Source: Rhodovulum steppense
GTDB lineage: Bacteria; Pseudomonadota; Alphaproteobacteria; Rhodobacterales; Rhodobacteraceae
DNA length: 51,638 nt
Direction: 5' to 3'
Assembly (NCBI RefSeq): GCF_004339675.1
Contig: NZ_SLVM01000024.1
Coordinates: 1 to 51,638 of the forward strand
Of this stretch, positions 17,144 through 26,070 are shown piece after piece (position 1 is the stretch's first letter; each line of letters begins with the position of its first letter). The notes below the pieces were generated by a model. The model searched no databases. It was not told the origin of the DNA and saw only the letters and a program-made list of their open reading frames with translations. The position numbers were made by a program, and so were the translations under genes.

Positions 17144-18339
17144 GTCTCCTTCAACTCCAGTGCCTTTCTGAGAAACCGCTCGCGCGTGCGGTGCATCTCT
17201 TCATGGGTGTGGCGTCGAGCGGCGGCCAGTGCGGCAGGACGCATCTGCGCGAAGGCCTCGGGTGCGGCGGCAAGTTCGGCCAGCCGCGTGGCCAGTTCCG
17301 TGCCATCGCCGGGAGTAAAGAAAAGGCCGGTCCGGCTTTCCTCGATCACCGAGGCGTTGCCGTTGGTACGGGAGGCGAGGCAGGGCAGTCCTTGGGAAAA
17401 GGCATCGAAGGCGATCCTGGGCTGTTCCTCCGTCCGGTTCGCGATCACCACGCCGTCATAGCGGCGCAGAAGCTGGAAGAAGGGTGCGCCATAGGGCAAG
17501 GGCTCGAGGAAACGCATCTCAACCGCGCCTCGATGAGCGGCCACGAAGGTTTTTACCCTCTCGGCCATCGCGCCCGAGCCCATTATATCAAGCATGAGCG
17601 GAGGACAGTCCGGCATTGCCTCGTAGGCTGTTACCGCCGCCATCAGCGTCTCCACGCCCTTCTCCTGTTCCAGCCGTGTGGGGCAGATCAGTCGCAGCGC
17701 GCCCGGGGTGCGCGGGGCGAGGTTAGCCGCGTCCAGGATCGCGGAGTCGTCGATCCAGGTGGCCGGTGCGATAAGGCAGTTTTCCGTGCCGCCGAACAGG
17801 GTCTCCCGGTACCAGTCCTGGGTGAAGATCCGCGCATCCGCCGTCTTCAGGCAGCGCCGGATCAGCGTGCGATGCAGCCGCTCTGCAAGACGCGCCCGGA
17901 ACCGGGCGCGGCCGTTTTCCGGGGCCATCCAGAAGCTCGATTCGATCACCATGACCCAGCGAAATGCCAGCACGGGGCGCAGGGGCAAGAGGTAATAGCC
18001 GAGGGGGAAGGCCCAGCCCGCCCCACTGGTATGGAGAATTCCGCCCTGCCGTGCCGCGCGCAGCACGGTCAGGAAATTTGGCATCAGGTTGGCGAAGACC
18101 GATCCCCATCCGCGGTCGAGACGCAGCGCGAAGACCTGTTTCCGGCTCAGCCCGGGCAGCGGCGTGTCGGCCTTGGTACCCTCGGTCCTGGGCAGAAGCG
18201 GGCAGCAGATACGGAACCCCGGCAGATAGTCCAGATGCAGAAGCAGGTCCTTGGCCCAGAGCCTGTCGGTATAGAGCACGCCACCGCTGTTCTCGAACAG
18301 CGGGATCCGGGTGAACAATGTGTAAGGCTCCTGGATCAT
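17140..18339 (-). CDS. GT4-like glycosyltransferase
   Basis: 399 aa GT-B protein. The donor-binding half carries RLICPTRLEQEKGVETLMAA and VVIANRTEEQPRIAFDAFSQ, where the usual GT4 E-x7-E is E-x7-D. This is conservative and probably still active. The N-terminal half is less like standard GT4 enzymes. It overlaps the VirK/YbjX gene by ATGA and follows the next GT4 by 40 nt, forming a four-gene leftward unit (18380-19645 through 15698). The acceptor is unknown. Confidence 0.82.
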   Translation of the reverse strand: MIQEPYTLFTRIPLFENSGGVLYTDRLWAKDLLLHLDYLPGFRICCPLLPRTEGTKADTPLPGLSRKQVFALRLDRGWGSVFANLMPNFLTVLRAARQGGILHTSGAGWAFPLGYYLLPLRPVLAFRWVMVIESSFWMAPENGRARFRARLAERLHRTLIRRCLKTADARIFTQDWYRETLFGGTENCLIAPATWIDDSAILDAANLAPRTPGALRLICPTRLEQEKGVETLMAAVTAYEAMPDCPPLMLDIMGSGAMAERVKTFVAAHRGAVEMRFLEPLPYGAPFFQLLRRYDGVVIANRTEEQPRIAFDAFSQGLPCLASRTNGNASVIEESRTGLFFTPGDGTELATRLAELAAAPEAFAQMRPAALAAARRHTHEEMHRTRERFLRKALELKET

Positions 18340-18379
18340 GTGCGGTGCTCCCTGGTTTCATACGGGTGCCGCACCCGAG

Positions 18380-19645
18380 TCACGATCCTGACGGCCTGAT
18401 ACCCTCATCCTCCATTCCCCGGAACAGCGATGCAAGCCACACCGCTTCCCGCCGGATGTCGAATTCCCGTTCCACATACGCGCGGCCGGCCCGGCCCATC
18501 GCGCGGCGTGCCTCGGGATCGGCGGCAAGCCGCAGAATCCGGTCGGCAAGCGCGGTGGCATCGCCTGGCGGCACTAGGTAACCGCTCACCCCGTTCTCCA
18601 CCAGTTCCGCAACCCCCGCCACCTGGGTGGCGATCACCGGTTTGCCGCTTGCCATCGCCTCCATCAGCACCACCGGGACGCCTTCGGCAAAGCTTGGCAG
18701 AACCAGCGCATCGGCGCGCGCCAGAAGCGCCGTGACCTCCTGCTGCGAGAGATAGCCGGTAAAGCGGATGGCATTGCCCAAGGGAGCGGCCAGGGCTTCG
18801 AGCGTGGTCCGGTCCTCGCCATCGCCCACGATCGTCAGCCGCAGGCCGGGTTCTTGCGACAGCGCCTCGGCAAAGGCGGCGATCAGCACGCGCAGACCCT
18901 TGACCGGCGCAAGGCGGCCGATGAAGACCATGTGCAGCCCGCTGTCCCGGTCCGTCCCCCCATCCGTTGAACCGTAAAGTTCCGGTTCAACGCCGCAATG
19001 GACGATCTTCAGCTTCTCCCAATGTTCCGGGGCGGAATGGTACATCGCCTGGCTGCGGGCGAAATGGCTGATGCAGGCGACGAAGCGCGCCTCAGCCACC
19101 TTGGCGTCAAGCCGCCAATGCGTCGCCTCGAACAGATCCGAGGGGCCATGCAGCGTGAAACTGAAGTCGATATCGGCAAGCCTGGCGGCCAGCATCGCCA
19201 CCGTCGCACTGGCCGAGGCGAAATGATTGTGCAGATGGCTGACCCCGTCCTTGCGCAATTGCCGCGCCAGCACAGTCGCTTCGGCGAAATAGATCAACTG
19301 ATAGAGCAGCGCCCGCAATCCCGGCGCGCGCAGCCGTAGCGCCAGTGCCAAGGTCCGCAGGTAGCGCCCCGGCTCGCGCAGCGCCGTCCCCTGGGCCGTG
19401 ATCAGGGTCAGCGGGTTGCACGCGGCCCGGAGCACATAGAAGGTCCGGGCTGCCTCGCGTCGCTCGGCCCGGCCGAGCAGGGTCTTCGGGTCGGCCCGGC
19501 GGATTGCACAGGGCCTTATGTCGAGGCCCTGGTCGCCCAAGGCCTCGATCTCGCGCAGGATGAAGGTATGCGATACCGCGGGGTAGTAGCCCGTCAGGTA
19601 GGCAATGGAGGGATCGTCGCCCGGCCCGTGTGTCTTCGTGCTCAA
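18380..19645 (-). CDS. GT4-family glycosyltransferase (colanic-acid/ExoL-type)
   Basis: 421 aa. It starts with IAYLTGYYPAVSHTFILREI, the acceptor-side motif of colanic-acid and succinoglycan GT4 enzymes. HLHNHFASASATVAMLAA then SFTLHGPSDLF follow, and the C-terminal half has VFIGRLAPVKGLRVLIAAF and PSFAEGVPVVLMEAMASGKP with an intact E-x7-E. It is probably the promoter-proximal gene of the leftward unit, facing the polymerase gene across a 658-bp gap. The specific sugar is not determinable. Confidence 0.9.
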   Translation of the reverse strand: MSTKTHGPGDDPSIAYLTGYYPAVSHTFILREIEALGDQGLDIRPCAIRRADPKTLLGRAERREAARTFYVLRAACNPLTLITAQGTALREPGRYLRTLALALRLRAPGLRALLYQLIYFAEATVLARQLRKDGVSHLHNHFASASATVAMLAARLADIDFSFTLHGPSDLFEATHWRLDAKVAEARFVACISHFARSQAMYHSAPEHWEKLKIVHCGVEPELYGSTDGGTDRDSGLHMVFIGRLAPVKGLRVLIAAFAEALSQEPGLRLTIVGDGEDRTTLEALAAPLGNAIRFTGYLSQQEVTALLARADALVLPSFAEGVPVVLMEAMASGKPVIATQVAGVAELVENGVSGYLVPPGDATALADRILRLAADPEARRAMGRAGRAYVEREFDIRREAVWLASLFRGMEDEGIRPSGS

Positions 19646-20303
19646 ATGTCTACTCGCCTGTCTGTTGCGATCCAGGGATCGGGCCGGGCGACGTCGGTGG
19701 ACTAAAGTTCTCAGGCGCCCACCGAGGGATATACCGACCTTGGTCTCATGCGGATGTCACTGTAAGACACCAACTTGGTCAAGGCCGCGCGCCGATGGCC
19801 GACGACACCCCGCGCGCCCCGGATCGTTCGTCGACTTGCCGAACCAGATCGAACCAGCCGACACGGGATGGCATGCTCCCGGTGATCGCGCACGCTGGAC
19901 CATACCGATCAAGGATCATAACGACTTTCTACGCCGTAAACTCTACACCGGTATTGTTTATCAGTTGGACGTAGATCGGCACGATGTCGACGGCGAGACC
20001 GGTCGCCCCGTTTCGGTAGACGATTGTCGGCGCCATATATCATCAGTCCCGCCCTGCCGCCGCCGCTGAGGTCGCCATCGATAGCCGTCAGGGCCGTACC
20101 CGGGAAGGTGGTCCGAACTACCCAAATGATTGCCGAAAGAAGAGTAATTCTGACGGACGGTGGTCGCGCCGGAGCGCAATGGCCTGAAACGCTGTGTTTC
20201 CCAAGAGCGGTTTGCTATGTGTTGCGCGACGCTGTGCAAGATGAGCCTGACACGAAGCCCGGTCCTGATCCCGCTTCAGCCGGATCCTGATACGAGATAA
20301 CCC
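19646..20303. other. 658-bp divergent intergenic region
   Basis: It separates the leftward GT4 gene from the rightward polymerase gene. Short frames exist on both strands but none has a recognisable protein, a good ribosome binding site and sustained coding character. Base composition is more AT-rich around 19900-20050. It presumably contains promoters for both directions. A decayed reading frame on the minus strand around 19950-20190 is possible but not supportable. Confidence 0.5.
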
Positions 20304-21809
20304 ATGCCGCCCCTGGTTGCCCTTTTTGCCTGGCCTGTAGTAGTCGCCATCCTGTTCCAGAGGCTGCGCCTGCCGTTGGCCATTCTGGTGGCCATTGTTG
20401 CGGGCTATCTGCTGCTGCCTTCGAGTACCGAGATCGACCTACCCCTGCTGCCGGCGCTCAACAAGCATACGGTACCGGTTCTGAGCGTCCTTCTCATGAT
20501 CGTGCTGGTCGCTGCGCGGGACCGGACCGCGCACCATGTGCCGGGTCTGCTACCTCGCCATCCCCTGGCCCGCCTGTTCCTGTTGCTTGTGGCTGTCGGG
20601 GCTTTCCTGACGGTGATCACCAATGGCGAAACGTTGGTCTACGGGCCAACCGTTATTCCGGGATTGCGCCCTTATGACGGGTTCTCGGAGGTTCTGACCG
20701 CGATCATGCTCATCCTGCCGCTGCTGGTGGCACGGAAATACCTCGCCGATCCCGCTTCGCATCGCCTGCTCCTGCTGGTGCTCTGCATTGCCGGTCTGGC
20801 CTATTCGCTTCTCGCGCTGTTCGAGGTGCGAATGTCGCCCCAGCTCAACAGGTGGGTCTATGGCTTCTTCCCGCACAGCTGGGCGCAGCATTTCCGCGGA
20901 GGCGGGTTCCGCCCCGTGGTCTTTCTCGGACATGGCCTTTGGCTGGCGATCTTCTTTTCGGCGACCGTCTTGGCGACGCTGGGACTCGCCCGTGTCGATC
21001 CGAAGCGGCGTGGCCTCTTCCTGGCAGCGGCAGTCTGGCTTCTGCTTACTCTCGTCCTGTGCAAGTCGCTCGGGGCGCTTGCGATCACCCTGGCCCTGAT
21101 CCCCTTCGCTTTCTTCCTCGGTATCCGCGGCCAGCTCCTGGTGGCTGCAATCATTGCCGGGCTGTTCCTGACCTATCCGATGGTCCGGGCAAGTAACCTC
21201 GTTCCCCTCGACCGGATCATGGATGCGGCCGCGAGCATTGATGAACAGCGTGCAAGCTCTCTCCAGACCCGGCTGGTGAACGAGGACCGGTTGCTGGCCA
21301 AGGCGCAGGAGCGCCCCCTGTTTGGATGGGGCGGCTGGTCGCGGTGGCGTGTCTTCAACGAGGACGGTGTGGACATCACCATCTCGGACGGGGCCTGGAT
21401 CATCGAGATCGGTGCCCGCGGCTGGATGGGTTATGCTGGCAAGTTCGGTTTGCTGACCGTGCCCATACTGCTCCTGTTTCTGGGGCGCCGCCGCTCCGGA
21501 GTCGGGATGGAAACCTCTGTTCTGGCGCTGATCATGGCCGGAAACCTCATGGACATGATCCCCAACGGTACGATGACGGTTCTTACCTGGCTTTTCGCCG
21601 GTGCATTGTGGGGACGGCTCGAATGGCAGGGGCAGGAAGTGGCCCAAACCGAAAGGGAACCGGCCTCAGCGCTCCGTTCGGCCTATCGCCGACCCGTTTC
21701 CGAGCCGACGGCAGCGTTGGCAGAGATGCCGACCATCCCCTCTGCTCACGAAACTGTCTATACGCGGCAGACCCAGCGCGTATATCGCCAGAAACGATCT
21801 CCCCGTTAA
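20304..21809 (+). CDS. Wzy-like polysaccharide polymerase / O-antigen ligase family membrane protein
   Basis: 501 aa with about 11 membrane segments and a hydrophilic C-terminal tail of roughly 70 residues. The large periplasmic loop ends in RLVNEDRLLAKAQERPLFGW followed by Gly-Gly-Trp, the Wzy_C pattern (Arg, then a P-L-F-G-x-G loop). It should polymerise flipped repeat units at the periplasmic face, partnering the flippase (9001-10395) and Wzz-like protein (28365-29915). It opens a rightward unit that continues to 27501. The charged tail is not typical of the family; its role is unknown. Confidence 0.78.
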   Translation: MPPLVALFAWPVVVAILFQRLRLPLAILVAIVAGYLLLPSSTEIDLPLLPALNKHTVPVLSVLLMIVLVAARDRTAHHVPGLLPRHPLARLFLLLVAVGAFLTVITNGETLVYGPTVIPGLRPYDGFSEVLTAIMLILPLLVARKYLADPASHRLLLLVLCIAGLAYSLLALFEVRMSPQLNRWVYGFFPHSWAQHFRGGGFRPVVFLGHGLWLAIFFSATVLATLGLARVDPKRRGLFLAAAVWLLLTLVLCKSLGALAITLALIPFAFFLGIRGQLLVAAIIAGLFLTYPMVRASNLVPLDRIMDAAASIDEQRASSLQTRLVNEDRLLAKAQERPLFGWGGWSRWRVFNEDGVDITISDGAWIIEIGARGWMGYAGKFGLLTVPILLLFLGRRRSGVGMETSVLALIMAGNLMDMIPNGTMTVLTWLFAGALWGRLEWQGQEVAQTEREPASALRSAYRRPVSEPTAALAEMPTIPSAHETVYTRQTQRVYRQKRSPR

Positions 21810-21817
21810 GAGTTTCC

Positions 21818-22780
21818 ATGACCTGTCATATTGCCATCTCGATCATCAACTTCCGCACCGCCGAACTCACGTTGAACTGCGTCCGCTCGGTGCTCCACGA
21901 TATCGGCGACATCGACGCGCGTATCGTCGTTGTCGACAATGCCTCCGGTGACGGTTCAGCCGACAAGATCGCAGCCTGGATCGCCGCTCAGCCTGCGGGG
22001 GCGCCTGTAGAGCTTGTGCGATCATCTGCGAACACGGGATTCTCGGGCGGCCACAACCAGGGCATGGCCGCCGTCGAGGCCGATCACTACCTCATCCTCA
22101 ATTCCGACGCCGTACTCAGGCCGGGCTTTCTCAAGACGATCCTGGCCGCAGCAGAGGCCCATCCAGAAGCCGGCCTGATCGCACCCTTGATCGAGACCGA
22201 TGAGGGAGAGATTCAGGTCAGCTGTTTCCGCTTTCAGAGCCCCTGGAGCGAGTTCATTCGTGCAGCGAGCAGCGCTCCGGTCACCCGGCTCCTGCGCCGT
22301 CATGTCGTCGCCCTCACGCCACCCGTCGACCCCGGCGAGATCGGATGGGCAAGCTTCTGCTGTATCCTGCTGCGCGGCCGGATGGTGAGAGAGATCGGCC
22401 CGATGGACGAGGGCTATTTCCTCTATTTTGACGATTGCGACTATTCGCTGAAAGCGCGCGGCGCAGGCTGGAAGATCGTTCAGGAACCCCGGGCCGTAGC
22501 CGTCCATTTCCGCGGCGGCAGCGGCCCGGTCAAGACGCTCGAGAAGGCGCGCAAGCGCCTTCCGGCCTATTACTATGCCTCGCGCACCCGGTTTCTCTAC
22601 AAGGCCTACGGTCAGGACGGCGTGATTGCGGCGAACCTGCTCTGGCATGCCGGGCGCGCCCTAGCGCAGTCGCGCCGCCTGTTCGGCAAGCCTGTTCCGC
22701 GGGCCGTTGCCGCCGAGTGGCGTGATATCTGGATCAACGCCTTCCGGCCGTTGGGCCCGCGGCGGGCCCCCGGTGAATGA
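21818..22780 (+). CDS. GT2-family glycosyltransferase (rhamnosyltransferase-like)
   Basis: 320 aa from ATG 21818, eight bases after the polymerase stop. Motifs: IAISIINFRTAELTLNCVRS, IVVVDNASGDGS, the GFSGGHNQGM loop, YLILNSDAVLRPGF and the late EGYFLYFDDCDYSLKARGAG with its ED/DD metal-site equivalent. This set is typical of WbbL/RfbN-like rhamnosyltransferases, so a deoxyhexose donor is plausible but unproven. A longer in-frame extension upstream overlaps the polymerase gene and is rejected. The stop is followed after one base by the sulfotransferase ATG. Confidence 0.88.
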   Translation: MTCHIAISIINFRTAELTLNCVRSVLHDIGDIDARIVVVDNASGDGSADKIAAWIAAQPAGAPVELVRSSANTGFSGGHNQGMAAVEADHYLILNSDAVLRPGFLKTILAAAEAHPEAGLIAPLIETDEGEIQVSCFRFQSPWSEFIRAASSAPVTRLLRRHVVALTPPVDPGEIGWASFCCILLRGRMVREIGPMDEGYFLYFDDCDYSLKARGAGWKIVQEPRAVAVHFRGGSGPVKTLEKARKRLPAYYYASRTRFLYKAYGQDGVIAANLLWHAGRALAQSRRLFGKPVPRAVAAEWRDIWINAFRPLGPRRAPGE

Positions 22781-22781
22781 C

Positions 22782-23630
22782 ATGGCGCTGCCCGATTTCC
22801 TGATCATCGGCGCGATGAAATGCGCCACCTCGACCCTGCAGAGGCAGCTGGCCCTGCAGGATGGCGTGTTCATGACCACGCCCAAGGAACCCAACTACTT
22901 TTCGGACGATGGTGTCTTCGCCCGTGGACAGGGCTGGTATGAGGGGCTGTTCGCCGCCGCCGGGCCGGACGACATCAAGGGCGAGGCCAGCACCCATTAC
23001 ACGAAGCTGCCGACCCATCCCGCGACCCTCGCCCGAATGCAGGCGCTGCTGTCCCACCCGCCCCGGCTGATCTACATGATCCGCAATCCGCTGGCCCGGG
23101 CGGTCTCCCATTACATCCACGAATGGTCGCAAGGGGTGATGTCTGCCGATCCGGCCGAGGCGTTCCGCGCCCACCCGGAACTTGTGGATTACGGCCGCTA
23201 TGGCATGCAGATCGCCCCCTATGTGAGGGCCTATGGGGCTGATCGCGTTCTCCTGACCAGCCTTGAACAGCTCAAGGCCGATCCGGATGCGGAATTCTCG
23301 CGGATCGCCCGGTTTCTGGGCCTGTCCGGGCGCGCCGCCTGGGTGCATGACCTACCGGCACAGAACATTTCGGCCGAGCGGATGCGGCGTTTGCCGATGC
23401 AGGGGCTGCTGATCGACAATCCGGTGGCCCGTGCGCTGCGCCGCACGCTCGTTCCCAAGGCGGTGCGCCGTTGGGTGCGCGAGGCGCGCACCATGAAGGC
23501 GCGCCCCGAGATCCCGGCCGACATTCAGGACCGGATGAAGGCGCGTTTCCTTGAGGACCGGACGCAGCTGGCCGAGCTTTTCCCCGGCCATCCCGCCCTC
23601 GATCTCTGCTACCCGTTCGCGCGCTCATGA
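22782..23630 (+). CDS. Sulfotransferase-family protein (second copy)
   Basis: 282 aa from ATG 22782, one base after the preceding stop. The PAPS 5'-phosphosulfate loop is FLIIGAMKCATSTLQRQL (residues 5-22) and the 3'-phosphate region is RLIYMIRNPLARAVSHYIHE. It resembles heparan-sulfate-type/Sulfotransfer_1 proteins and probably sulfates a different position from the 8004-8987 enzyme; the two are only distantly alike. It overlaps the next gene by four bases (ATGA). Confidence 0.88.
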   Translation: MALPDFLIIGAMKCATSTLQRQLALQDGVFMTTPKEPNYFSDDGVFARGQGWYEGLFAAAGPDDIKGEASTHYTKLPTHPATLARMQALLSHPPRLIYMIRNPLARAVSHYIHEWSQGVMSADPAEAFRAHPELVDYGRYGMQIAPYVRAYGADRVLLTSLEQLKADPDAEFSRIARFLGLSGRAAWVHDLPAQNISAERMRRLPMQGLLIDNPVARALRRTLVPKAVRRWVREARTMKARPEIPADIQDRMKARFLEDRTQLAELFPGHPALDLCYPFARS

Positions 23631-24592
23631 CCGGGCGTACTGACATCGCTGCGGTCGTGATCGGCCGGAACGAGGGCGTGCGCCTGATCTCCTGTCTCGA
23701 CTCCCTGGTCGGCAAGGTCGGTCGGATCGTCTATGTCGACAGCGGCTCGACCGATGGCAGCCTCGCGGCAGCCCGGGTCCGTGGCGCCGAGGTGGTCGAA
23801 CTTGACATGACCATTCCCTTTACCGCCGCCCGCGCCCGGAATGCAGGCTTCGCCCGGCTGGCCGCGGATGGTCCGCCCCCGGCCTATGTCCAGTTCCTTG
23901 ACGGCGATTGCGCGCTGCAACCCGGCTGGATCGAAACGGCAGCCGCGTTCCTCGACCCCCGGCCCAGGGTCGCCGTGGCCTGCGGCCGACGGCGCGAGCG
24001 GTTTCCCGAGGCATCCGTCTACAACCGCCTGATCGACGCCGAATGGGATACGCCGGTCGGTCAAGCCCGGTCCTGCGGCGGGGACGCGCTGATCCGGACC
24101 GAGGCTCTGGCCGCGGTCGGGGGCTACGATCCGACCCTCATCGCGGGCGAGGAACCCGAGCTTTGCGTGCGGCTGCGCGCGGCGGGCTGGGAGATCTGGC
24201 GGCTCGATGCCGAGATGACGCTGCATGACGCGGCGATGACCCGCTTCGGCCAGTGGTGGCAGCGCACCCGGCGCGGCGGCCATGCCTTTGCTCAGGGCGC
24301 TGCAATGCATGGTGCGCCCCCCGAGCGCCATTATGTGCCCCAGCTGCGCCGCGCGCTGGCCTGGGGGATTGCACTGCCGCTTGTCACCCTTCTGGGGGCT
24401 TTCTTCACGCCCTGGGCTCTGGTGTTGCTTCTTGCCTGGCCAGCCCAAGCGCTGCGCCTGCGGCTGCGCGGCATGCCCTGGGCGCGGGCGGTTTTCCTGA
24501 CGCTTGCGAAACTGCCCGAGGCGCAGGGCGTCTTCACCTATCTCTGGCGGCGCCTGACCCGGGCCAGGACCCGTCTTATCGAATACAAGTGA
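23627..24592 (+). CDS. GT2-family glycosyltransferase, membrane-associated
   Basis: 321 aa. It starts at an ATGA overlap with the sulfotransferase. GT-A motifs: AAVVIGRNEGVRLISCLDSL, VYVDSGSTDGS and YVQFLDGDCALQPGW (DxD). A C-terminal hydrophobic pair (about residues 245-275: IALPLVTLLGAFFTPWALVL) suggests membrane attachment. It is translationally coupled to the sulfotransferase, so the two may act on the same residue of the repeat unit. Confidence 0.87.
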   Translation: MTGRTDIAAVVIGRNEGVRLISCLDSLVGKVGRIVYVDSGSTDGSLAAARVRGAEVVELDMTIPFTAARARNAGFARLAADGPPPAYVQFLDGDCALQPGWIETAAAFLDPRPRVAVACGRRRERFPEASVYNRLIDAEWDTPVGQARSCGGDALIRTEALAAVGGYDPTLIAGEEPELCVRLRAAGWEIWRLDAEMTLHDAAMTRFGQWWQRTRRGGHAFAQGAAMHGAPPERHYVPQLRRALAWGIALPLVTLLGAFFTPWALVLLLAWPAQALRLRLRGMPWARAVFLTLAKLPEAQGVFTYLWRRLTRARTRLIEYK

Positions 24593-24742
24593 CCCTGTGT
24601 GTATAAAGCATGTTTGAATACTAAGGAGTGTCGGGAAACCTGTCGGCCTCTGGCCTGATCCCGCGGACTCCCGGGGTCGCGACCGAGAAGCCCTGTCGAT
24701 GTCGTGTTACAGAAGGGTGTACTTCATATGCACGGGGAAAGA

Positions 24743-26050
24743 ATGATGGGGGATATCGCGGCGCGGCTGTTCGATGCCCTGTCCGGTCGGGAAAGGGCTT
24801 TCGCCTACGCAATCGCGATGTTGGCCGTGGTGGCGTGCTGGGGGGTGATTCTGCTGAGCGGAGATCGGGTGAAGTCGATGGATGAACCTGATTTCTTTGC
24901 CCTCGCTCAGAACCTCGCCTTGAATGGCGAGTTTGCGGTGGAGCCGGGTATGCCTACCGCCTACCGCGCGCCAGGGTTGGTTTTCTTCCTGGCTCCGTTC
25001 GCGCGGATGGGTGCGGGTCTGATTGAAATGCGTCTTGTGAATGCGACGCTGGTTGGCTTCGGACTCGTCGTGCTGTTCCATCTGGTTTGTCGGCACGCCG
25101 GGCCCCGCGCAGGGCTTCTTGCAGTTGTTCTTGTGCCACTCTGGCCGGTGGTGATTTACGCAGCATCGACGATTTACCCCCAGACTCTGGCGGCATTCCT
25201 GCTGGTTCTGATGCTCTGGTTTCTGGATCGGGTTCGAGAAGACCAATCGTTCCGCGCGGTTGCATCCGGTGCAGCAGTCTATGGTTTTCTGGTCCTTACG
25301 GTACCAGTCATACTCTTGCTGGGGCCAGTCCTGCTCGGTTGGGTTCTGCTCCAGTCGAAACGTCGGCTCACGCACACCGCGATTTTCTGCGCTGTTTCCG
25401 CGTCGATGGTTGGAGCGTGGACTGTGCGCAACTACATCGTTTTCGATGCCTTCATTCCGGTGGCTACCAGTTCCGGCTATAACCTGTTAGCCGGCAATAC
25501 TGCCGAGGCGCGTTATAACTCGAGCCTCGATGTTCGTTTCCCCGAATACGTCTATACCGAGATCACCGGGAAGGGAGAGGTGGAACGCAACCGGATCTTC
25601 ACCCAGGCTGCGCTTCGCGAGATCACTGATGATCCTGGCCGGGCGGTGAAGCTCTACCTGGCAAAGTTCGCTCACTGGTTCGATTACAGCAACAAGCTTT
25701 TGTCGGACGAGGTGGTTGAAGGCGGTGCGTCTACGGTTGGCGGGAGTGCACGGGAGGCCGTGCTCTTTGTTACCTGGGCCGCTGTGATCGTTGGCCCTCT
25801 CATGCTGCATCTCGTATTTTGCCGGAGTTTCCCATTCCGGCGAGTAGAACTCCTTTTTCTCGTATTGTGGATTGTAGGTGGGTTGGCCTATGCGATCTAC
25901 TTCACTCGGGTGCGTTTTCGGTTACCCTTCGACTGGTTGGTAATCGCCAGCAACGCAATGTTCCTGACCGCTGTCCTGGAGCATTACGTCGCCCGCGCCC
26001 GCGTGAGGCTCGCGCCTGCTCGACGTGCAGAGGACGCTGCTCCTGACTGA
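24743..26050 (+). CDS. GT-C family glycosyltransferase (GT39/PMT-like membrane protein)
   Basis: 435 aa from ATG 24743, chosen because GGGGAAAG precedes it; alternatives at 24704, 24728 and 24746 are possible. The protein has about 10 membrane segments. The first loop carries SMDEPDFFALAQNLALNGEF and then TAYRAPG, the acidic first-loop motif of GT-C enzymes that use polyprenyl-phosphate-linked sugars. It would transfer such a sugar on the periplasmic side. The neighbouring HAD-UbiA protein could make or remodel the lipid-linked donor. Composition is somewhat more AT-rich than in the genes before it, after a 150-bp gap. Confidence 0.82.
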   Translation: MMGDIAARLFDALSGRERAFAYAIAMLAVVACWGVILLSGDRVKSMDEPDFFALAQNLALNGEFAVEPGMPTAYRAPGLVFFLAPFARMGAGLIEMRLVNATLVGFGLVVLFHLVCRHAGPRAGLLAVVLVPLWPVVIYAASTIYPQTLAAFLLVLMLWFLDRVREDQSFRAVASGAAVYGFLVLTVPVILLLGPVLLGWVLLQSKRRLTHTAIFCAVSASMVGAWTVRNYIVFDAFIPVATSSGYNLLAGNTAEARYNSSLDVRFPEYVYTEITGKGEVERNRIFTQAALREITDDPGRAVKLYLAKFAHWFDYSNKLLSDEVVEGGASTVGGSAREAVLFVTWAAVIVGPLMLHLVFCRSFPFRRVELLFLVLWIVGGLAYAIYFTRVRFRLPFDWLVIASNAMFLTAVLEHYVARARVRLAPARRAEDAAPD

Positions 26051-26070
26051 TACAGCTTATTGGGAACGCA

